DNA of 64,000 nucleotides from Eutypa lata. Taxonomy: Eukaryota; Ascomycota; Sordariomycetes; Xylariales; Diatrypaceae. The position numbers and the translations under genes were made by a program. The notes beneath the pieces are model-generated. The model ran no database searches. It was given only the letters and a program-made list of their open reading frames with translations, and was not told the origin of the DNA. This document shows, piece by piece, positions 57,070-64,000 of this stretch (within the stretch, counting starts at the first letter, position 1; every line of letters starts with the position of its first letter). The stretch is from assembly GCA_022661535.1 (NCBI GenBank), contig JAKULF010000010.1, positions 2,046,001-2,110,000 of the forward strand, written 5' to 3'.

Positions 57070-58386
57070 ATGCAATTCAAGTCGTTTCTCCTTGCCGCCC
57101 TGGCTGCTGGTTCAGCCATGGCCCATATCACCATGAAGGATCCGCCCCCTCTCAGACACCACCTGAATCCGTACACCACCGACGTCGACTACGACATCCT
57201 CGACCCGATCTCCACTAGCGAGTACCCTTGCAAGAACAGGACCGACTTGATCGGCACCCCGCAAGGCCAAGCTGTCAAGACGTACGCGCCAGGCGAGCAA
57301 GCGTCGATGACGTTCGAGGGAAAAGCAACCCACAACGGTGGCAGCTGCCAGATCTCGCTCAGCTACGACAAGGGCAAGACTTTTACCGTCATCAAATCCT
57401 TCATCGGCAACTGCCCCGTCATCGACAAGCTGTTCAACTTCCAGATCCCGGCTGACGCGCCTGAGGGCAGCGACGTACTTCTCGCTTGGAACTGGCTCAA
57501 CAAGACCGGAAATCGCGAGTTCTACATGAGCTGCGCCGTGGTGAACATCAAGGGCAGCGGCGGTCGCGAAAGCTTCCCAATGGCGAACAGCACCAACCCG
57601 GTCTCGAACAAGACTGAGATTCGAGCCAGTAGTATTCTCTTTGCCGACCGCCCCCAGGTGTTTGTGGCTAACCTCGGCGGCGAATTCTGCACGCTCGAAC
57701 GTGTTGATATCGTTTACCCCAATCCAGGTCCTGACGTCGAGAACGCCGCCACCGATCCCGGTCCGCCTACCTACTGCGCCAGTGGTGCCAAGGTAGAAGG
57801 AACTGAAGGCCAGGGCGCTGGATCGGGAGCATCCTCTGCATCCTCTGGGTCCTCATCAGTGACTAGTACGAGATCCGGTGGAGATGCACAGTCTTCAACC
57901 ACCGCTACACTTTCTACGTCTGCCGTCTCTATGAATACTCCGTCGCCAAGCACGTCGATCACCTCATCTAAATCAGCCTCAAGCACAACGACTAGTTCGA
58001 GCTCGACCACCGTCAAGCCTCCCAGTTCCACAGCAATCCTAACCATAATCCCAACCACCAAATCGACTGGTTCTTCCAGTACTAGCGTCACCGGCACCGC
58101 CACCACCATCAGCTCTCATACCTCCAACTCTACGACCACGACAGCGACCGTCGCCACGCCTCCGATTAATAGTGGCGCCGCTGAAGCTCAGAAGGGACCA
58201 TGCGACCACGAAGGTGCCTGGAACTGCATCGATGGCGGCTCGAGGTTTCAACGTTGCGCAGCCGGCAAATGGAGCGTGCCCATCCGGGTGGCACTGGGGA
58301 CCGAGTGTCGCCCAGGCATGAACGGCACTCTGAACATGGGCTATGCCAGAGACAGAGTGCACCGGGCGGAGGATTTCGGTCATTGA
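57070..58386 (+). CDS. AA11 lytic polysaccharide monooxygenase with C-terminal Cys module
   Basis: One exon of 438 codons. The signal peptide ends AMA, leaving His19 as the mature N-terminal residue, the first ligand of the copper histidine brace. The second brace histidine is His88 in KATHNGGSCQ, and the axial Tyr152 is in NREFYMSC, matching the AA11 family arrangement. The body contains PCKNRTD, SCQISLSYD and AWNWLNKTGNRE. After residue 235 comes a long Ser/Thr linker, then a C-terminal cysteine-containing module at residues 376-438 (GPCDHEGAWNC, RFQRCAAGKW), which resembles the X278 module seen on some AA11 enzymes. AA11 LPMOs oxidise chitin, so the likely role is remodelling of fungal wall or external chitin. 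It is secreted to the outside of the cell. Substrate is inferred from family, not shown. Confidence 0.88.
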   Translation: MQFKSFLLAALAAGSAMAHITMKDPPPLRHHLNPYTTDVDYDILDPISTSEYPCKNRTDLIGTPQGQAVKTYAPGEQASMTFEGKATHNGGSCQISLSYDKGKTFTVIKSFIGNCPVIDKLFNFQIPADAPEGSDVLLAWNWLNKTGNREFYMSCAVVNIKGSGGRESFPMANSTNPVSNKTEIRASSILFADRPQVFVANLGGEFCTLERVDIVYPNPGPDVENAATDPGPPTYCASGAKVEGTEGQGAGSGASSASSGSSSVTSTRSGGDAQSSTTATLSTSAVSMNTPSPSTSITSSKSASSTTTSSSSTTVKPPSSTAILTIIPTTKSTGSSSTSVTGTATTISSHTSNSTTTTATVATPPINSGAAEAQKGPCDHEGAWNCIDGGSRFQRCAAGKWSVPIRVALGTECRPGMNGTLNMGYARDRVHRAEDFGH

Positions 58387-60660
58387 CTTTTGTGGCTGAA
58401 TGATGATGTATGGTGAAGTCTATTGCTTGGTACCTAGCTGGTTGGAAGGGTGAAGAGAGACTCTTACGTAAGAAGCCTGTCGATGGACCGGCGATGTCTG
58501 GATGCATGGACTTTACAACATCAGGCCTCTTGGTGGCTATATAAGCTTTCTTTCATGTTTTTTCTCATTAGGAACAGAAGTTTCAAATGAGATGCTTGTA
58601 GCATAGATAGTGGCTTATATAAATCAAACCAAAATTGTGAGCTTACCAAGACGTATCTTAACCCTTGTGCAGTTAACCCCATGTACGTGCTGTAAACTAT
58701 TAAGTTCTCTATGGTTTGATACTCATGCGTGGTTAATACCTAGCCATGAAAGATTTACTTGAAACTTCTAGTTCAACTTGACTACCGTACACTGTCCGTC
58801 GTAGCAAATATCGTTGTATCCTCAACCCATTCCTATCTTCATAGCTGACCTACATCACATACAACCCTTTTAGCAACACAACAAGTAAGAAAGACTACCG
58901 TGAATGACCGATAATATCTAGGAGTAAATGCGAATCTCCAGCATTTGTTTTGTTCACTTGAGACTTAGGTCACTAACAGCTCGTCGCTACCCGCAACATC
59001 ACGGAGGGACATATATCTAACACAACTTTTGGAACAAAAATGGAAAGCCCCTAATAGATCTTCGCCTATTGGAACGATATTAAGGACCCGTAGCTATCAC
59101 ATATTCTAGAACAACGATTCAAGCTTCCTGAGGGCCAGAGTTTTCCTTCACGCTCCGATCTCAGCCAAGACTACCAAAACCGGGGATTTACTATATACCA
59201 TACCACGTATCATCAGGGTCGGGGCCGGTATTTAAAGGCACTGTTAGAATGTCTCCATGCTCAGGTGTGGGAGGAGATCGCTTGTCGAAGCAGCCGAGAC
59301 GATGCGGATACCTTCCAACATATCCTATCTTTATTCCGCTTGGACCTTTGATGCGATGCTGAAACTCTCAATAACGGAACCATGGACCAAGTACAACAGA
59401 CCGTTATGAACACGACTAAAGATCTGCAGCCTAACGAGCGGGTATGCCTGTTCATCGACGAAGTACTGGCCACTGTGGCATCGGGCAACTTCTGGATCAA
59501 GTACGTGTAGCTTGACGTAAGCAATTGCTAAAGTTACCAGTACCCCTATTCAGGGTGCTTCAGAGGTACACCTTTGTATCTACGGAGGATATCACACCTA
59601 GACTGCGGTTTAGAGCTTTCAAATCATCGTCGGTATGTTATCTAAAACCAAAAATAGTGAATGCTAGATATTTCATTACGAAGCTGCAGCTTACATGCGC
59701 CTAAATTAACGAGTGAGGCTGCTGCCATGCTTCAGCTGGATGAAGGTGACGATGCGGAGCGTGCTCGAGCTGTGGTCAGGCCTTGAGGATCAGTGGCTGG
59801 AGCGGCTCGCCCCTCGGACAATTAGTGGACGACAGCTAACTACTTAGGATGGGAGGCAAACCGTGTTGTCAAATTGTTTTATAGTTGTTCAAATTAAATT
59901 TATGATGTCCTGCAGGATCTAACTTGAGCATCGACTTCATAATATCTACTGCTGACTCAGCGCCCTATGCGGATGTGCCCCGGCCTACCGCACCCGACGT
60001 CATTTCAGCTCCGAGTGCCTAGCTCCACTTCATATCCGTTTTGGAGAGGCGGAGTTGACGACGGCCCGGGGCGACCGTCATTAAGGTTTCATCCTAAATT
60101 TCTAGTTGAGTGCAAAGGCGACTGTCGCATTACCTTCGACATCTATGACTTCTGCATCCGCGCGAATAGTAATGACCATTCCCGGGTAAAAATTTGAGGG
60201 GCGCGGTACGAGACGTCCTCGTAAGAATTGATGCCGAGAGAGACGGCGCGGATATCCTTGTCTCGGGGGCCAGAAATGGCTCCATGTCGTACCGTTCCCC
60301 AAAGTAGCTTCGGAGTTAGATGCCCCTTTGTTTCGCCAAGTGAGCTACAGTGACAGGGGCGTACCCCGACTGCGACGCCCCTCAATTGGGGAATTGGTTC
60401 GTTAATAAACGTGACACATTGGCGCCGACGATATCTCGTGGAATCGATTACTCCGACACCGATGCCAAGTCGTGTAATTACAGTTCCTGGAAACAATGGA
60501 CCCTTGATGAAACTATCTGCCGGAGCGATGTGGATCTGTTTCCCAACGTTCCAATGCAACAACGATATAACTAAGTGAGCTGTCTCGCCATCCCTTGACG
60601 TACAACGAACACATCACGATCTGGCTGTTCACCGACAAAAAGCGCAAGGAAAACACAACC
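58387..60660. other. Spacer with possible decayed gene fragment
   Basis: No intact gene. From 59382 a short open stretch begins MDQVQQTVMNTTKDL and ends at a stop near 59510. Further coding-like pieces follow around 59555-59640 and 59715-59800, broken by stops, which suggests gene decay. I could not identify the family. Confidence 0.4.
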
Positions 60661-61722
60661 ATGGCGAGATTCCCCATCCTCACAGGAGTGCTTGCACTCG
60701 CCTCCGCCGTCAACGCCCAATGCGGCTCAGGCACGCCGGACGCCACGGTGACCGGCTCGGGCAGCTCTTTCACAGCTACCAAGGGCTCCAGCGAAGTATA
60801 CTCGGGGTCCGACTACCGAGCGGCGATCCAGGCAGCACTAGACTCCATCAGCAGCGGGCAGCGCGTGGCCGTTATAGCATCGGGGTCCATCGGCGCCAAC
60901 ACGATCACGATCGATAGCGGGAAGATCTTCGAAGGGTGCGGGACGATCGACGTGGGCAACCGATCGGGCCGCGGTGCCATCGAGTCCCTCAACACGGCGG
61001 ACGTGCAGATCCCCTACCTCACCATGACGGGCAACCCGTACTTCGGGCTGCACTTCTACGGCACTTCGGGCCTAACGCTAGGCGAGATCACCATGAACCT
61101 TAGTGGCGGCCTGGGCATCCGCTTCGACCGCGACGAGGCCGCCAATACCGACGTGACTATGGATACCATCACTGTTACGGGTGCAGGCAGCCACGCTGTC
61201 GAGACTTGGAATATCGATGGTCTCGAGATTGGCCAGGTCATCGCCAAGGACGTTGCTGAGTGCGGGCTGCTGCTACAGGCGACGACAAACGCGCACGTGG
61301 GCCTGGTCGACGGCGACAACGTCGCCTCGGGCAACGGGTACGCGACTTTCCGCATGGCAAACCAGAACGGAAAGCTGAACGGCAACTACGACGCCAACGT
61401 GTACATCGACAAGGTGGTATCTCGAGGCGGTGGGCGCGGTATCTTCTGCGTTTCAGAGTCCGGCGGCGCCGTCATCGAGGAGATCGACCTCTCGGACAAC
61501 GGCAACAACGCGATCCTGATTGAGAACTGCTACAACCTCTCGATTAATGGTGGCACGGTTAACGGAGGCGGGGAGGTCCGCATCTCGGCCCGCGACGAGT
61601 TCGAGAACACCCGCGATATCTGGATCACCTTGGAGGTGAGCGGCACGACTGTGCGCGAGTCCCCCTGCGGTGAGAACATCAACTGGAGCATCACTGGTGA
61701 CGCAAGTCAGACTATTTGCTGA
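60661..61722 (+). CDS. Secreted parallel beta-helix (pectin-lyase-fold) protein
   Basis: A single exon of 353 codons from the ATG at 60661, chosen because it begins the signal peptide MARFPILTGVLALASAVNAQ. The mature part has repeated short beta-strand turns of the beta-helix type (for example TITIDSGKIFEGCGTIDVGN, and later GLHFYGTSGLTLGEITMNL), with conserved Gly and Asn-rich turns and cysteines at both ends (CGSG, and a C-terminal Cys). This architecture is used by pectate lyases, polygalacturonases and related carbohydrate enzymes. I cannot assign a CAZy family or see a clear catalytic set, so the activity is open. It may act on plant wall polysaccharide or be a wall-associated protein. 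The gene is GC-rich with typical fungal codon use and no intron. Confidence 0.8.
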   Translation: MARFPILTGVLALASAVNAQCGSGTPDATVTGSGSSFTATKGSSEVYSGSDYRAAIQAALDSISSGQRVAVIASGSIGANTITIDSGKIFEGCGTIDVGNRSGRGAIESLNTADVQIPYLTMTGNPYFGLHFYGTSGLTLGEITMNLSGGLGIRFDRDEAANTDVTMDTITVTGAGSHAVETWNIDGLEIGQVIAKDVAECGLLLQATTNAHVGLVDGDNVASGNGYATFRMANQNGKLNGNYDANVYIDKVVSRGGGRGIFCVSESGGAVIEEIDLSDNGNNAILIENCYNLSINGGTVNGGGEVRISARDEFENTRDIWITLEVSGTTVRESPCGENINWSITGDASQTIC

Positions 61723-64000
61723 ACATGAGGGACGGTTGTGGTTGGAGATGCGAATATTGGTATGTTGATGCTTTCATGGCGCTTGAGTGTATATAGCCAC
61801 ATAGTGATGCAGCCTGTCAATATGAAAACGATAACAGGTATTAAAAATGTCTGCTTGTAGCAATCATACTGGTAGTCGCTATGTTCCTTTTAATGTAGAT
61901 TTTCTACACTTTCCATGCATCTAAGAATAAATTAGGAGGTCAATTACCAGGGGCTTCAAATGGAGAGGGGGAACAGACACAGCAGACGTGGTGGACTTAA
62001 GCCGAGCTAGGCTGACAAAGCTTGAACTAATATAGTTGAGACATATGTTCTGAGGTCGTCTTCCATCGGATCGTTTAATATATACGCGTAATGTTGTTAT
62101 CTTTCTTTAAAAACAATACCAATGTCAGCAGGTGAATAATATGATGACCCAAGTGATAGTTTCTATGAGTTATGGACACATTACCTAGGGGCTTTAGGGC
62201 TACAGATTGTATGCAGATGGATTATGGCTCCGGCCGACCACTTACAACCTAAGTTCCTACATCATACATACACACCGCAGAGATACGGAATATTACAGCC
62301 TAGAATGAGAGACACGTAATATAGCTCCTAGATCCTCAAGTATGGCTGAAAATAACAAGTTAAGGGAAAGGAGGTGAACCGGTAAGTAGCTGCACCTTTA
62401 AGGTATTTATAAATACAAAGGTGGAATGGATCTCTTAGGGATCCCTCTTGGCAACCAGGCATTCATCCTATTGTGAATCCCTTCCTGTTGGCCTGGCCTG
62501 TATGTATCACTAGATGGATATCAACACCACAATTATTGCACTGCAGAATATGGTAAACAATAATAAAGAAAAGGGGAGAGGGAAATGGTGGAATCACCCT
62601 GAAATGTAAATAATGAGACTTGATAATTTGCAGAATTGTAAGCTATTCAACCTTGCTACCTTAGGTGGGCTTGGTTAGAAATAACTATTTAGACAATTCT
62701 GAATGTGTATGTAAATATCTAGAGTTTAATAAGTTTAATTGGCTTGATAAACAACTTTGGTTCCGTCTTTGTTGTAATAAGTAGTGCAATGGGGTAGGAC
62801 ATGGGATTGTTGCATGTGATGGCTTCGCCCAGGTAGTCATAGTATGTAGGTATGTAGGTAGTTTAATGTGTATTGTTATTTCTCCTATGCCTGTTAATTA
62901 ATACTAAGGTTAAACTAAATGAGTGATACGTGTTGGTTGTCACGGAATTGGGATAAGTATTGTTGTTTACACAGGGAGTTATAAAGGGAGATAAGCAGAA
63001 ACAGAAAGGAAAGTTAAAAAAACTTTTTGTATCTGTGGCCAGGAACAGAGTTGAATGGTGATGCTACAAGTTGGTTAGTAAAGACAGTATTGAAGTTGGA
63101 CCTTTAACCATTGGACCAGGCGTGTCTTGCTGCTACATACACCATTATCCAAGGCAGCCATCGACGGATGGATGTACCATGCGGGCTGAACCGTCCAGAG
63201 GGGAGGCACCTTTCTCCCAAGGCAGGTATGCAATGTCCTCAACACCAAAAAAAAATTATTGTGCTGAACATCAAAAAGATTGCTTTGGTCCTTCGGATAG
63301 CCGGGACAGCTGACCTCCGCTGTGTTCTCACGTCTGCCGCCGTTAAGAATGACTAAACACATCCCAAACCTCGGAAGATTTGTCAACCCAGCTGGTATCA
63401 TCAAGGACAGACCCGGCCGAAGTCTGCCCTCTCCTCCAGACTGCAGCAACCACCAGTTACTTTTTCAAGTCGGTATGATCCCTGGGGGTTCCGCTACTCA
63501 ATAATCCCGTTAACAATCTGCCAACTTATTTAGATATATATAGGCAACACATACCACACACCTTTACCCGAGTTTTGCCACGGTTTTTCCAGGGACGTAT
63601 GTATGTAGTAATCGCATGCTTCACTCTCTAGCATAGTAACACATCATCCTGTCCATCTTACTTTAGTTTCCCGCATCACACATCGATATTAATAACATCC
63701 TTCTTACCTCCATTCCCATAATAAGTAGCAACACAGAAACAAAACAATCCAAGATGTGCATCACAATCTCCAGTGCGCATACAAACTTAGAACTATCATG
63801 CACTAAGGAAAATAAATATCTACTGCACAATTCGCACATGTACATCAGCTGTTGATTTAAAATTTAATATTCGTATGAACGATATCATGTAGACTTTTAC
63901 AGAACAACTGCATGAAATTTTCAAAAGGTATGTCATTCTGCAGTGCATTCATCAGGGTGTTGATATTATTGCCTGTATGTAGTATGCATTCTGATGGTGT
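61723..64000. other. Gene-poor end of window
   Basis: AT-rich sequence with short degenerate repeats such as GTATGTAG near 62840. The short open frames near 63071-63500 show no domain. I see no gene to support. Confidence 0.5.

Noticed and set aside
57771..58109. Val/Glu/Asp-rich minus-strand frame in the LPMO linker
   Set aside because: It is the antisense reading of a Ser/Thr repeat linker, not a gene.
60143..60562. 139-codon minus-strand frame and a 74-codon plus-strand frame (60350-60574) before the beta-helix gene
   Set aside because: The plus frame has a few cysteines and looked briefly like a small secreted protein, but it lacks a signal peptide and a matching family. Neither frame is convincing.
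1..64000. CRISPR arrays, bacterial operons, rRNA genes
   Set aside because: Gene structure is eukaryotic with spliceosomal introns. No spaced direct-repeat array or rRNA-like sequence was seen.

Overview
The window comes from a filamentous ascomycete (Pezizomycotina). Genes carry short GT-AG introns of about 50-110 bp with CTAAC/CTGAC-like branch points, and gene types are typical of the group: a HET-domain protein, a highly reducing polyketide synthase (HR-PKS), a fungal Zn2Cys6 regulator, an AA11 LPMO, a CAP59-type mannosyltransferase and a siderophore-iron transporter. A 3.3-kb almost pure A/T island looks like the end point of repeat-induced point mutation (RIP). A Sordariomycete is my best guess from family content, but the sequence alone does not fix the order. 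About 18 genes or gene remnants are supported, separated by long gene-poor spacers.

Layout. (1) 0.4-15.6 kb is a compact polyketide cluster. It holds a 14-TM MFS exporter (+), an FSH1/LovG-type serine hydrolase (-), a 12-exon HR-PKS with order KS-AT-DH-cMT-ER-KR-ACP (+), and a hotdog-fold acyl-CoA-thioesterase-like protein (-). The hydrolase and PKS are divergent across a 1.3-kb promoter carrying a 16-bp perfect palindrome and a degenerate tandem duplication. The PKS has no release domain of its own, so the two thioesterase-like enzymes are candidates for product release. No pathway regulator lies beside it. (2) 16-22.5 kb holds an alpha-1,3-mannosyltransferase-like gene, a single-TM surface protein, an F-box-like gene, and a 5'-truncated alcohol acetyltransferase whose lost N-terminus lies at a probable rearrangement junction. 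(3) 23-28 kb holds SRP54 (housekeeping), a 369-bp hAT-type MITE with 8-bp target duplication, and a PAP2 lipid phosphatase. (4) 30.0-33.3 kb is the A/T island. (5) 33.7-38.8 kb holds a siderophore-iron transporter with two perfect ATCWGATAA iron-GATA sites, and a membrane-anchored aspartic-protease-like protein that has lost both catalytic aspartates. (6) 43.3-45.2 kb is a HET-domain protein. (7) 47.3-51 kb is a divergent pair: a zearalenone-lactonohydrolase-like alpha/beta hydrolase with its complete catalytic triad, and a Zn2Cys6 regulator. A perfect CCGCCG-N3-CGGCGG palindrome sits almost exactly midway between their start codons. (8) 51-54.5 kb is a Pho89-type phosphate permease preceded by four CACGTG boxes, three of them on an exact 8-bp period. 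(9) 57-61.7 kb holds a secreted AA11 LPMO with a C-terminal cysteine module and a secreted beta-helix protein. The rest (to 64 kb) shows no gene I can support.

How the genes may work together. The polyketide cluster would make, release and export a reduced, C-methylated polyketide. The lactonase/regulator pair looks like a self-contained inducible detoxification module for resorcylic-acid-lactone-type compounds. The iron and phosphate transporters each carry the cis-elements expected from their known regulators (SreA/SRE-type GATA factor; NUC-1/Pho4). Exon coordinates were worked out by hand from splice consensus and reading-frame continuity. Where I give protein lengths, the summed exons are divisible by three.
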